Origin: JAADHX01 sp964569385
GTDB lineage: Bacteria; Actinomycetota; Acidimicrobiia; Acidimicrobiales; Poriferisodalaceae
Assembly (NCBI GenBank): GCA_964569385.1
Contig: CAZMUM010000024.1
Span: 16,940 to 80,939, forward strand
Direction: 5' to 3'
DNA length: 64,000 nt
Part shown: positions 1-8,742 of the stretch, piece by piece
Position numbering within the stretch: position 1 is the first letter of the stretch
Layout of the letters: the number at the start of each line of letters is the position of its first letter
The notes under the pieces: model-generated
Databases searched by the model: none
The model's input: the letters and a program-made list of their open reading frames with translations, nothing else
What the model was told of the DNA's origin: nothing
Made by a program: the position numbers and the translations under genes

Positions 1-771
1 TCGTTCGCATCGTTAAGAGCTGCCGCTTACCAGGCTTGGTGGGAACACCAACCAACCCGGCTTCTGGCACCAATCGACGGTGCTATTCGGATCGAACGCG
101 AGATCCGAATAGGCAACCTCGCCACAATCTGGCTCCTCGATGGGCGTCAGTATCGAAGTAGTCAGGTATGTGAGCCCCTCGATGGACTGCCCGCGATCGA
201 GGCCTGCGACGACATCAACGATCCAGCTCGAACGATGCTCGGCGCTCAGCAAGCCGAGTGGCTGAGGTCGGGAATCGCCCGCTCGAACTCCACCTGGCAA
301 GTCATCGCCCAAGCAACTGTTGTTGCCGATTGGGCCATCAGCATCGCCGGTATCACTGGCATCAACCACGATCAATGGGACGGCTATGGCCCAGCTCGTG
401 CCGAACTGCTCGAAATCTTGTCGACTGCCGACCGAACCTTGGTGCTATCGGGTGATGTGCATTTGGCAGCGGTAAACACCATCGACACCGCACCGGCGGG
501 TGAAACCTCCGTCTCGGAGATTGTGACCCCGAGCATCTCGGCCGCCCTCGACGACAGGGTGGCTCTCGGACTCGAGCTGACGGTCGCAAACCTTGACCAC
601 GTGCATCACCTTGACACCTCTAATCATGGCTATGTGGTGCTAAACATCTCACCAGACGAAACCAAAGCCACCTTTCGCAATGTCGACACGTCGGCGGCCG
701 GAGGCGCCGCTTCCGACGGTGACAGTTTTATCTTCGACGGTCGAGGTCGTGTTGTCGCCATCGACATCTAA
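1..771 (+). CDS. PhoD-like alkaline phosphatase, 5' truncated
   Basis: The reading frame is open from the first base, so the window holds only the C-terminal 256 residues of a longer protein. The visible part has LDGRQYRS, the segment DPARTMLGAQQAEWL and the metal-site motif LSGDVHLAAV. These are typical of the PhoD metallophosphatase family, which hydrolyses phosphate mono- or diesters outside the membrane using a Ca/Fe centre. An internal ATG at 235 is not the real start, because the family-typical residues continue upstream of it. The signal peptide and first metal ligands lie outside the window. The next gene starts about 65 bases downstream on the same strand. Confidence 0.85.
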   Translation, partial: SFASLRAAAYQAWWEHQPTRLLAPIDGAIRIEREIRIGNLATIWLLDGRQYRSSQVCEPLDGLPAIEACDDINDPARTMLGAQQAEWLRSGIARSNSTWQVIAQATVVADWAISIAGITGINHDQWDGYGPARAELLEILSTADRTLVLSGDVHLAAVNTIDTAPAGETSVSEIVTPSISAALDDRVALGLELTVANLDHVHHLDTSNHGYVVLNISPDETKATFRNVDTSAAGGAASDGDSFIFDGRGRVVAIDI

Positions 772-835
772 ACCGACAGCGTCCGCCCGAGATGAGGAGA
801 GGGTTACAACTCGTGCGGCTCTAACCTCACGACCC

Positions 836-2050
836 GTGACAGAGGTCGATGTTCTTGTGGTCGGGGGCGGACCCAGTGGAGCGGCCGCGTCGATGGTGTT
901 AGCCGATGGCGGGTGCGCCGTGTTGGTGGTCGACAAGGCCTCGTTCCCTCGCGACAAGTGTTGCGGCGACGGTCTAACAACGCTGGCCCTTCGTCTCCTC
1001 GAACGCCTCGACTTCGATCCGCAGACTGTCGATTCATGGCTTGAAGTGGACGAGGTTCGACTTCGCACCCCGCGAGGTCGCGAGTTGACCCTTCCCCTCC
1101 CGCGCGGTGCTGGGTGTTACGCAGCTGTAGCCAAACGCCGCGACCTCGACCACGCCTTACTTGACCTAGCTGGAACCCGAGGTGCCAACGTGCGTCAGGG
1201 CACGGCCATGATCTCGATCCGACCCACCTCTGATTGCATCGAAGTCGAGTTGAGAACTGGGACGACCACCGAGTTGGTCAGGGCTCGTTATGTCGTCGGA
1301 GCCGATGGCATGTGGTCGCCCGTCCGTAAGGCCCTCGGTCTCAACGTCGAGGGCTACCGAGGCGAATGGCACGCGTTCAGGCAGTACCACCGTGCCGCGG
1401 GGCCTGAGTCGAGACAGATGTGGGTGTGGTTCGAGCCTGACCTACTACCCGGCTACGCATGGTCGTTTCCTCTGCCAGACGGAATCGTCAACGTCGGCTT
1501 CGGAATCGTCAGAGGACCAAAGATGTCGGGCGCCGAGCTGGCGGCCCTTTGGCGCGACCTACTCGATCGACCCCACATCGCCCGCGTGCTTGGCGAACAC
1601 GAGGCCGAGGGCCCACATCGAGCCTGGCCCATCCCGGCGCGCCTACCTAGCATCGGCTTGACCGGCCCGCGCACGTTCTTTGTCGGCGATGCTGCCACCG
1701 CCACCGACCCAATGACGGGCGAAGGCATCGGCCAAGCGCTCGAAACTGGGATCCTGGCCGCCGAGGCCATCCTCGAAGCCGGAGCCACTCAACCAGCGGT
1801 GGCCGCAGCCAGCTACGAACGATCGGCTCGCGCGGCGTTGTCTGCCGATCATGTTGTGGCAGCCGGGCTGTCTCGCGTTCTCGGGCATCGAAGAGCTGCC
1901 GGCGCCGCGCTAAGTGCTGTCGACCTCAACGATTGGACCCGCCGCAACTTCGCCCGCTGGATGTTCGAGGACTATCCACGCGCCATGTTGGCCACACCCC
2001 ACCGGTGGCACAAGCAGATGTTCAGCCGCGCTGGCGCCTGGGCGCCTTAG
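836..2050 (+). CDS. Geranylgeranyl reductase family FAD-dependent oxidoreductase
   Basis: About 404 residues. The N-terminus holds the dinucleotide-binding loop VVGGGPSGAAAS (from about residue 8), followed by FPRDKCCGDGL and the conserved GADGMWSPVRKALG. The second FAD motif FVGDAATATDPMTGEGIG lies near residue 283. This pattern fits the geranylgeranyl/menaquinone reductase branch of the p-hydroxybenzoate hydroxylase-like flavoproteins, which saturate isoprenoid side chains. The substrate cannot be read from sequence; menaquinone or archaeal-type lipid chains are possible. The open frame extends back to 680 inside the phosphatase gene, but the Rossmann strand begins right after GTG 836, so that start is preferred. 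The codons before it encode low-quality, Ser/Arg-rich sequence. Confidence 0.82.
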   Translation: MTEVDVLVVGGGPSGAAASMVLADGGCAVLVVDKASFPRDKCCGDGLTTLALRLLERLDFDPQTVDSWLEVDEVRLRTPRGRELTLPLPRGAGCYAAVAKRRDLDHALLDLAGTRGANVRQGTAMISIRPTSDCIEVELRTGTTTELVRARYVVGADGMWSPVRKALGLNVEGYRGEWHAFRQYHRAAGPESRQMWVWFEPDLLPGYAWSFPLPDGIVNVGFGIVRGPKMSGAELAALWRDLLDRPHIARVLGEHEAEGPHRAWPIPARLPSIGLTGPRTFFVGDAATATDPMTGEGIGQALETGILAAEAILEAGATQPAVAAASYERSARAALSADHVVAAGLSRVLGHRRAAGAALSAVDLNDWTRRNFARWMFEDYPRAMLATPHRWHKQMFSRAGAWAP

Positions 2051-2101
2051 CCAGCCAAAACAGCTGGAGCCTGGTCTAATCAGGAGACAGCGCCGACCGA
2101 G

Positions 2102-3148
2102 TTACAACTCGTCGATGTAACTCTTCAGTTGCTCGACGATCCCGATCTTCTCAGACGTGGTCGCGGCGATCGGTGAGATGTTCAGGTAGGTGACTCCGGC
2201 GTCAGCCATAGCCCGTAGCCGGTCTTTCACGAAGCTCTCCGAACCGATCAGGGCCGCCGAAGCCAGAAGTTCGTCTGGCACCAACGCCGCAGCCTCGTCC
2301 TTGTGGCCAGACAGATACAGGTCTTGTAGTTCTTCGGCCACATCTTCGTACCCGTACCGCTGAAGCACGTTGTTGTAAAAGTTCTTGCCCTTGGCGCCCA
2401 TTCCGCCGAAGTACAGCGCAGCCATCGGCCGCGCCAGCTCGCGCAAGTGATCGACATCGTCGCCGATTGCAACGGCAGCGCCAGCAATGATGTCGAGCTG
2501 GCCGAGACTCGGGTCGCGCTTGGCCAGGCCCTTTGCCAGAGAGTCGCCCCAGACCTGTTGCGAACGTTCTGGCCAGAACCAGATCGGCAGCCATTGGTTG
2601 GCAATTTCGGCTGTCATCTCGACATTCTTGTCGCCAAGCGATGCCACCAAAATCGGGATGTTCTCCCTAACTGGGTGGTTTATCAGCTTCAATGACTTGC
2701 CAAGCCCGGTGCCTTGCCCGACTGGTAGCGGCACGTCGTAGTGCTTGCCATGGAAGTTGACCTTCTCGCGGCGCCAGACCTGACGACAGATCTCGATAGT
2801 TTCACGGGTGCGACCGACCGGAGCGTCGTAGGTCACCCCATGGAAACCCTCGATCACCTGGGGCCCAGAAGCACCTAACCCCAACACGGCGCGTCCCCCT
2901 GACAAGGCATCGAGCCCCGCGGCAGTCATAGCCATGAGCGTCGGTGTGCGGGTGTAGATGGGCAAAATGCCGGAGCCGATTTCGATTCGTTCGGTGCGAG
3001 CAGCCAGGAACCCCATGACGGTCACAGCATCGAACGAGTAAGCCTCGGGGACCCACACCGCGTCGAGTCCGGCCTTCTCGAGTGCGACCACCTCATCGAT
3101 GGCGGCCAGGAAGTCACCTGAGTAGTTGAGCAGGGTTCCGATCTTCAT
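2102..3148 (-). CDS. LLM-class F420-dependent oxidoreductase
   Basis: A 348-residue luciferase-like (TIM barrel) monooxygenase-family protein. It begins MKIGTLLNYSGDF and carries the usual WVPEAYSFDAVTVMGFLAARTERI strand-helix and the GGRAVLGLGASGPQVIEGFHG segment, where flavin or F420 binds. Many close actinobacterial relatives use coenzyme F420 rather than FMN, and the window also encodes CofC, so F420 is the likelier cofactor (inference). The substrate is unknown. Its ATG overlaps the TGA of the upstream acyltransferase gene (positions 3145-3148), so the two are probably translated from one message. Confidence 0.85.
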   Translation of the reverse strand: MKIGTLLNYSGDFLAAIDEVVALEKAGLDAVWVPEAYSFDAVTVMGFLAARTERIEIGSGILPIYTRTPTLMAMTAAGLDALSGGRAVLGLGASGPQVIEGFHGVTYDAPVGRTRETIEICRQVWRREKVNFHGKHYDVPLPVGQGTGLGKSLKLINHPVRENIPILVASLGDKNVEMTAEIANQWLPIWFWPERSQQVWGDSLAKGLAKRDPSLGQLDIIAGAAVAIGDDVDHLRELARPMAALYFGGMGAKGKNFYNNVLQRYGYEDVAEELQDLYLSGHKDEAAALVPDELLASAALIGSESFVKDRLRAMADAGVTYLNISPIAATTSEKIGIVEQLKSYIDEL

Positions 3149-4215
3149 TTCGATGTCTCCGTGGTCTCTTTGAGTGTCGATGATTGATTGTTGTTACGAG
3201 CCTGCATACGTTCGTCGATCCAGTGGTCCATCGTCTCCCACTGATCGAAGAGCCAAAGTTCGCGTTCGGCTGGGTCGTCGGGAATGGCGGACCTCTCGTG
3301 GTGCCAAGTCCTGATTTCGATCTGGTGCTTGAGCGGGACCGCTCGCCACGCCGTCTTTGGGGCTGTCAGTTGCTCGAAACCCACGTGGCCAGTGATGACT
3401 ACCGGCGCGGTCGGAGCCCCATCGAGCATCGCCGACAAGCCTGCGACTCTCGGTGCGAGCAGGTGCTCTAACGCTCGCGCCCGAGCGGCTAGATCTGGGC
3501 GGCCCTTGTCGAGCCGTTCGATGATTCGGGCCCGGCGTTTTGGTCGAGCTAACCCACCCTCGGGGAAAATACAGAACCCGGTGTTGTCGGCAGTGGCCTG
3601 GGTCATTCGGCTGATGCCCTCGACCTCGCGTCGCATGTCGGCACCATCGCGCTTCACAAAGAACTGCGGGGTGCGGTGACCGACTACATCGAGCGCTGGT
3701 TCGTTTCGCAACTGCGATGCCAACACCACACGAATGTCCCGACCAGAGTCCAACAAGTAACGCGTCGGCATGTACACGTCGGCAAAACTCTGATGCCTTG
3801 CTGCGGCAATGACTGGCCCGGTTGGAGGTGCTGGGTCGCCGACGTACACGAACCTCGCGCCAAGGATTCGTAGCGCCCACATCATCGAAACAATCCAGAA
3901 GCTCACGGTCGCGTTGGCGCTCCTCTGACCAGCTGATGTCCAGATCTTGGTACCAAAGCCAAATCGAACCCAACTGCCAAAGGCCCATAGATGACAGACG
4001 ATCTCGATCCACAGGAAAGCCAGCGCCATCAATACAAATCGAACGGTTCCCAAGCCCCACCGTCGTAGGGCCACATCGACGATCAGGGCCAACAAGAGCG
4101 CTCCGGGCAGAACCAGAAGGAGAAGAATTCCCAAGACGAACTGGCCGCTGATGAAAAGCAGCCGACGACGAATTGTGACGAAACGCGATGTCTTGGCTGG
4201 GCGAGGCAACTCCAC
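3145..4215 (-). CDS. 1-acylglycerol-3-phosphate acyltransferase-like membrane protein
   Basis: A 356-residue protein with two or three hydrophobic segments near the N-terminus (about residues 19-50 and 60-82). These are followed by the acyltransferase block-I motif H-x4-D (RHQSFAD, H141 to D146) and a block-III-like FPEGG at about 217-221. These are the signature motifs of the PlsC family, which moves an acyl group onto lysophosphatidic acid or a related acceptor at the membrane. A Lys/Arg-rich stretch follows the FPEGG. The 3' end overlaps the LLM oxidoreductase by four bases (ATGA). The acceptor substrate is not determined. Confidence 0.8.
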   Translation of the reverse strand: MELPRPAKTSRFVTIRRRLLFISGQFVLGILLLLVLPGALLLALIVDVALRRWGLGTVRFVLMALAFLWIEIVCHLWAFGSWVRFGFGTKIWTSAGQRSANATVSFWIVSMMWALRILGARFVYVGDPAPPTGPVIAAARHQSFADVYMPTRYLLDSGRDIRVVLASQLRNEPALDVVGHRTPQFFVKRDGADMRREVEGISRMTQATADNTGFCIFPEGGLARPKRRARIIERLDKGRPDLAARARALEHLLAPRVAGLSAMLDGAPTAPVVITGHVGFEQLTAPKTAWRAVPLKHQIEIRTWHHERSAIPDDPAERELWLFDQWETMDHWIDERMQARNNNQSSTLKETTETSK

Positions 4216-4316
4216 GGTTCGACATCATCACAGCCCGGCGAGCTACATGCCAGACCGATCCACAATCGCCGTTTCATCGATGTTAGATAGCGACGCCTCG
4301 ATAGGGTCTCTCGCCA

Positions 4317-4745
4317 ATGACCCAATGCACGTTCTGCGAGATCATTGCTGGGCGATCACCGGCCCAGGTGGTTCATGAGGACGACCACAGCCTGGCCTTT
4401 ATGGACCTCTTGCCCATGACCCCTGGCCACTGCCTCCTGGTACCGAAGCGCCACGTCGTCGACGTATGGGATCTCGACGACGACGATGCCGCCCACATCA
4501 TGAGAGGTGTTACCCGCATTTCACACACGGTTCGCCAGCGGTTGAAGCCAGCTGGGCTGAACATCTTGAACAACAACGGCAAGCTCGCCGACCAATCACA
4601 GTTCCACTTTCACTTTCACATCATCCCGAGATATGGCAACGACAGACTCCTACATCCGTGGGAACGCCGCTTCGGCAACCGCGATGAGATACGCATGGTC
4701 GCCGGGGTGCTCCGAGGCGAGAGAGATCTGCCTGGTGTCGAGTAA
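4317..4745 (+). CDS. HIT family (histidine triad) nucleotide-binding protein
   Basis: 142 residues. The zinc-type CTFC pair sits at residues 4-7 and the catalytic histidine triad HFHFHIIPR at 97-105 (H97, H99, H101). HIT proteins hydrolyse nucleotide phosphoramidates, dinucleoside polyphosphates or related adenylates. The length and N-terminal CxxC resemble the Hnt/AP4A-hydrolase-like bacterial branch. The gene lies divergent from the acyltransferase and ends three bases from the convergent acetyltransferase stop. Confidence 0.9.
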   Translation: MTQCTFCEIIAGRSPAQVVHEDDHSLAFMDLLPMTPGHCLLVPKRHVVDVWDLDDDDAAHIMRGVTRISHTVRQRLKPAGLNILNNNGKLADQSQFHFHFHIIPRYGNDRLLHPWERRFGNRDEIRMVAGVLRGERDLPGVE

Positions 4746-4748
4746 CCG

Positions 4749-5969
4749 CTAGTAGTGCGTGTCGTTAAATGGCACCTGTGTGCAACGGAAGAACTCTGTG
4801 GCGCGAGACGCGTCGCCCCTGGCCCGACCGACTGTGACGATCGTTGCCGCCGTCGCGCTTCCGGCGAAGATCGAAGCCCAGTCAGCAGCCAAGCAGGTGA
4901 GGTCGGCGGTCCTGTCTGTGCGGCTGACCTCTGCGGTTCCACCCTGTGCGTCGATTGCGTAGTTGCCAGCCAGATCGCGGAACGTCGGGTCGTCGAACCC
5001 CACCACGAAATGTCCATCAACCAGGTACTCCCTCGCACCGAACACTCTGATCGGATCGAGGATTCGTAGCCAGTTGAAGTCGGTGATCCCCACGGTAGAA
5101 ACACAGCGAGGCTCTAGCAAAGCATCTGCGAGGGGTTCAGCCAGCGGACGCTCGGCGGTTACCTTGACGACCAGATCAATGGACAGCAAGAACTTCCACA
5201 GCGCCAGAACAACATAGGCATCAACACCTATGAGGAACTTAACCTTGAGCTCGTTGCGGGGCCCATCGGCTCCCCAGTTCTCTGCTATGCGGTAAGTGAC
5301 AGCACCATCGGGCACACCACTCTCGTCGCGATGGACCACGTGAAAGAACTGCGACGCTCCGCCCCGAGCCGATTCGGGATCCTCGAAGTAGCTGGACCAA
5401 ATGGATTGCGGACGACTCATCATTCCTGACGTCGTGGCCCGTTGACGCTCGTGAAGATCGGGGAAGATCTCGGCGGCCTGCGCTGGGCTAACTGTGGCAA
5501 CGTCGCCTATGTCTGGGGTGCCCTCGCGCAGCGCAGCCCGCTGAGTATCGATGCTGACCAAACGAAACGATGTCGTATGACCGTATCCGTACCGGCCATA
5601 GATCGTGCTCTCGGACGCATTCAGCCCGGCAAGAGGCATGCCTGCCTCCCGAAACCCCGATAGCTGCTCGGTCATTAGCATTTTCAAAGAGCCCCGGCGC
5701 CGGTGTGTAGGTTTCACCGCTACCGAGGTCACGCCAGGACACCCGAGCGATTCGCCGCCAGGGACGGTGACCTCCATCGGATATGCCGCAGTGGCCCCAA
5801 CTAGATCGTCACCATCGAGCACGCACCAGGCGTGGTCGTTGAGATAGACCTCGTCCATGGGGTGGTTCTGAACGTCTCGGTTTGGCGTATATCCGAACGC
5901 GATGGAATCGACGAAGAACAGAGCGTCCAGATCGGCCCTACTTGTGCGTCTCACTACTAGCTCACTCAT
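4749..5969 (-). CDS. Eis-like GNAT N-acetyltransferase with sterol-carrier-like C-terminus
   Basis: About 406 residues from ATG 5969 (MSELVVRRTSRADLD); a second in-frame ATG at 5987 would add six residues. The first GNAT domain shows VTSVAVKPTHRRRGSLKMLM, the acetyl-CoA pyrophosphate loop (R-R-x-G). The overall length and the C-terminal half ending in FRCTQVPFNDTHY, with the terminal aromatic carboxylate expected for Eis catalysis, match the Eis family. Eis proteins acetylate amines including aminoglycosides, but the natural substrate is generally unclear. It is divergent from the acyl-CoA synthetase across a 105-bp shared promoter region. The frame stays open to 6158, but the extra residues look non-coding. 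Confidence 0.82.
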   Translation of the reverse strand: MSELVVRRTSRADLDALFFVDSIAFGYTPNRDVQNHPMDEVYLNDHAWCVLDGDDLVGATAAYPMEVTVPGGESLGCPGVTSVAVKPTHRRRGSLKMLMTEQLSGFREAGMPLAGLNASESTIYGRYGYGHTTSFRLVSIDTQRAALREGTPDIGDVATVSPAQAAEIFPDLHERQRATTSGMMSRPQSIWSSYFEDPESARGGASQFFHVVHRDESGVPDGAVTYRIAENWGADGPRNELKVKFLIGVDAYVVLALWKFLLSIDLVVKVTAERPLAEPLADALLEPRCVSTVGITDFNWLRILDPIRVFGAREYLVDGHFVVGFDDPTFRDLAGNYAIDAQGGTAEVSRTDRTADLTCLAADWASIFAGSATAATIVTVGRARGDASRATEFFRCTQVPFNDTHY

Positions 5970-6074
5970 GGCTCCATGGTGGCCCATCGAGGCCCTCAAC
6001 ACTTCGAATTCGTAGACGTTGGGGTGAGCGGCGTACGATCGCACCGCTCGACGACCACTTCTCAGGAGATCCAG

Positions 6075-7682
6075 ATGGCCGGATGGAACTTTGCCGATGT
6101 ATGGGAAACCAACGCCAAGGCAGTCGCCGATCGCGACGCCTTGGTGCACGGCGACCATCGCGTCAGTTGGTCCGAGATGAACCGACGGGCCAATGGTGTT
6201 GCATCAGCGCTCCTCGCCACGTCTGGTCTTGCCAAGCAGGACAAGGTCGCGCAGTATCTGTACAACTGCACCGAGTTTATGGAATCGCAGTTCGCCATCT
6301 TCAAGGCTGGCCTCGTCCCGGTGAACACTAATTACCGATACACCTCAGAAGAGCTCGTCTACCTGTGGGACAACGCCGACGCTGTGGCCGTTGTGTTTCA
6401 TGAGTCGTTCACCGAAACCGTCGAGGCGATCCGCGGTCGTTTGCCCAAGATAGAGACGTACCTCTGGGTCGACGACAGCGAACGCGGCACTTGCCCAGAG
6501 TGGGCGATGCCATATGAGCACGCGGCCACTGGCGGCACCGCAACCAATGTCTCAGGTCCGTGGGGCCGCAGCGGCGACGACCTTTACATGCTCTACACCG
6601 GCGGAACAACCGGAATGCCCAAAGGTGTCATGTGGCCCCAAGACGAGCTGATGAAGGTCTATCGAACGTCCAATCCCGAGCTGCCAGTCGAGGTCGACCT
6701 CGACTACTTCGTAGCCCACAACCCGGCACCGGCATCGATCGGAGTTCCGTGTTGCCCGCAGATGCACGGTACTGGCGCCCTCAGCTCTCACGCACTGTTA
6801 CACGGTGGCGGCACCGTGGTCACCCTGACCATCCGGAGTTTCGACGCTGACGAACTCATCGACACCATCGAAAGAGAAGGTGTCAACAGGCTCGCCATCG
6901 TTGGTGACGCCTTCGCTAAACCAATGGTTAGGGCACTCGATGCCAGACCGGGAGAGCGCGATATCAGTTCGTTGTTCGCCATACTCTCGTCCGGGGTGAT
7001 GTGGAGCCAGGAATCCAAAGACGGTCTGTTGCGACACCACCCAAACATGATGTTGGTCGACGCGTTCAGCTCTTCGGAGGCACTCGGAATGGGCCAGTCG
7101 GTATCTACTGGCGCCAGTACCGCCAAAACTGCGAAGTTCGACCTCGGCGAACGGGCCATCGTCATCGATGACAACGGAAGCCCAATCGAACCTGGCACCG
7201 GCGAAATCGGACGCGTCGCCGTTCGAGGCGTTCTGCCAGTCGGCTATTACAAGGACGCCGCAAAGACGGCCGAGACGTTCATCACGGTTAACGGCGAGCG
7301 CTTCTCGACTCCCGGCGATTACGCCACCATCGAAGCCGATGGCTCGCTCACGCTGTTGGGCCGGGGGTCGGTGTGCATCAACACCGGCGGCGAGAAGGTC
7401 TACCCAGAAGAGGTAGAGGAGCGCCTGAAGACTCACCCGTCAGTACTCGACGCGGTTGTCGTTGGCGTTCCCGACGAAAAGTTTGGTGAGGCAGTTACCG
7501 GGGTCGTCGAGCTTCGTGACGGACACGACCTCGATGCCGTGTCTGTCATTGCTCATGCCCGCGAAACGCTAGCTGGTTATAAGACTCCCAAACGAATACT
7601 GACAATCGACACGATCGGTCGAGCTGCCAATGGCAAGGTCGACTACAAACGGCTGAAGAACTACGCCGCCGACCACATCTAG
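6075..7682 (+). CDS. Acyl-CoA synthetase (AMP-forming), FadD-like
   Basis: 535 residues. The start ATG 6075 is set by a good AGGAG six bases upstream. The protein has the adenylate-forming P-loop YTGGTTGMPKGVMW (near residue 174), VDAFSSSEALGMGQ, the GRVAVRG and TPGDYATIEADGSLTLLGRG hinge region, and a C-terminal PEEVEERLKTHPSV...NGKVDYKRLK with the catalytic lysine context. It activates a carboxylic acid, probably a fatty or related acid, to its CoA thioester through an acyl-AMP. The chain length is not predictable. It ends directly against the stop of the convergent hydrolase with no spacer. Confidence 0.88.
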   Translation: MAGWNFADVWETNAKAVADRDALVHGDHRVSWSEMNRRANGVASALLATSGLAKQDKVAQYLYNCTEFMESQFAIFKAGLVPVNTNYRYTSEELVYLWDNADAVAVVFHESFTETVEAIRGRLPKIETYLWVDDSERGTCPEWAMPYEHAATGGTATNVSGPWGRSGDDLYMLYTGGTTGMPKGVMWPQDELMKVYRTSNPELPVEVDLDYFVAHNPAPASIGVPCCPQMHGTGALSSHALLHGGGTVVTLTIRSFDADELIDTIEREGVNRLAIVGDAFAKPMVRALDARPGERDISSLFAILSSGVMWSQESKDGLLRHHPNMMLVDAFSSSEALGMGQSVSTGASTAKTAKFDLGERAIVIDDNGSPIEPGTGEIGRVAVRGVLPVGYYKDAAKTAETFITVNGERFSTPGDYATIEADGSLTLLGRGSVCINTGGEKVYPEEVEERLKTHPSVLDAVVVGVPDEKFGEAVTGVVELRDGHDLDAVSVIAHARETLAGYKTPKRILTIDTIGRAANGKVDYKRLKNYAADHI

Positions 7683-8537
7683 TCACCACAGACCAAGAAC
7701 GGTCATCCAGTTCTCGAGTATCCAATAGTGGCCGCCGGCGACGTCGTCGACGCTGACGTTGGCCAGGTCAGCGATCGCCTCGCCGCTCTCGATGGTCACA
7801 TCACTGTCATGTCGACCATGAATGACTCGGAGCGGTAGATCATCAGCTACCTCGGCGCTCCAGTTCTGGGTCAATAGCAGCGCATCCGACAGCCAACCCG
7901 CGACGCCCTGTGCGAACGCTTGCTCTGCATCGGCTTCGAGCATGGCTCGAACATCGCGGCGCTCGAGCATGGCGGTGTCGCCGTCGCCGGCGCGGTCGAC
8001 GACTTCGGCAATTCGATCAGTCGGACCAGACCGTGCACGGGTCGCCGTGGGTGTGAGCACCCATCGAAGCATCCTTCGGCGCAACGCTAGCGGAGCCCTT
8101 CTCAGCAGCTTCAAACGACCCGCAGAGTCGGCAGGCAAGGCCCTATACAACCGTTCGTCTCGGATCGAGCAGATGCCTGACACGATGGTCAGGCCCTGGC
8201 AGCGCTCTCCCATTGCCGAAGCCGCATGCCAGGCATGCCCGGCGCCGGCCGACCAGCCCACGAGGCGACACGTGTCGACGTTCAACTCATCGAGGATCGC
8301 CGTTGTACGAGCCGCACTGCCAGACCAATCTGGCTTTGGCAATGAACTGGATTTGCCGTATCCAGGCCGATCGAATGTGATCAGCCGTGCGTCTAGCTCC
8401 GCCACCATCGCAGCGGGCGGTTGAAACAGCCTCGAGTTCGGCGTGCCTCCGAACAGCACGACGGTTTCGGCTGAATCGGTAGAACTGACCTCGACACAAA
8501 CGTCGTGGCCGCCGAATCGAACAATCTGCACGACCAC
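7683..8537 (-). CDS. Alpha/beta hydrolase
   Basis: 284 residues with the alpha/beta-hydrolase nucleophile elbow GWSAG. The probable acid is in VIHGRHDSDV and the catalytic His is in VAGGHYWIL near the C-terminus, giving a full Ser-Asp-His triad. The opening FGGTPNSRLFQPP is the oxyanion-hole region, and ITFDRPGYGKSS is typical of proline-iminopeptidase or haloalkane-dehalogenase-like hydrolases. The substrate is unknown. The TGA stop touches the TAG of the acyl-CoA synthetase tail to tail. Confidence 0.8.
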   Translation of the reverse strand: MVVQIVRFGGHDVCVEVSSTDSAETVVLFGGTPNSRLFQPPAAMVAELDARLITFDRPGYGKSSSLPKPDWSGSAARTTAILDELNVDTCRLVGWSAGAGHAWHAASAMGERCQGLTIVSGICSIRDERLYRALPADSAGRLKLLRRAPLALRRRMLRWVLTPTATRARSGPTDRIAEVVDRAGDGDTAMLERRDVRAMLEADAEQAFAQGVAGWLSDALLLTQNWSAEVADDLPLRVIHGRHDSDVTIESGEAIADLANVSVDDVAGGHYWILENWMTVLGLW

Positions 8538-8647
8538 AGTTTCTACCGCACATTTCTGCCGCGCACTTCTACCGCACAGCCACCCGGATCCGATCGCTCC
8601 TCAAGCTGTACTCAAAGCCTGCCGAAACAGACCCTTTCATCGCGACA

Positions 8648-8675
8648 TTGTTACTTATGTTTCAAATGTTACAAT
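8648..8675 (+). promoter_or_regulatory. Predicted sigma-70-type promoter of the M23/propeller gene
   Basis: TTGTTA at 8648-8653 and TACAAT at 8670-8675 are separated by 16 bases. They lie in an AT-rich stretch that stands out from the surrounding coding sequence. Transcription would start about 8682, only a few bases before the first of four repeated ATG codons (8690). Read from sequence only. Confidence 0.5.
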
Positions 8676-8686
8676 TCAATGACCTC

Positions 8687-8742
8687 AATATGACGACTGC
8701 GATATGACAACTGCGATATGACAACTGCGATATGACAACGAT
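8687..8742 (+). repeat. Four-copy 14-bp tandem repeat carrying ATG starts and overlapping minicistrons
   Basis: The unit GATATGACAACTGC, with slight changes in the first and last copies, repeats from 8687 to 8742 with a strict 14-base period. Each copy holds an ATG (8690, 8704, 8718, 8732). The first three each read MTTAI and then TGA, and every TGA overlaps the next ATG as ATGA. The fourth ATG opens the M23 peptidase gene. This is both a tandem duplication of a start region and a chain of three coupled five-codon leader frames. Confidence 0.8.

Noticed and set aside
680..835. Upstream start of the FAD oxidoreductase at ATG 680
   Set aside because: It lies inside the phosphatase gene and encodes low-complexity residues; the Rossmann fold begins right after GTG 836.
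3194..4231. Long 345-codon frame on the minus strand over the acyltransferase
   Set aside because: It is Arg/Ser/Pro-rich, has no motifs and overlaps a clear acyltransferase in another frame. Typical shadow in GC-rich DNA.
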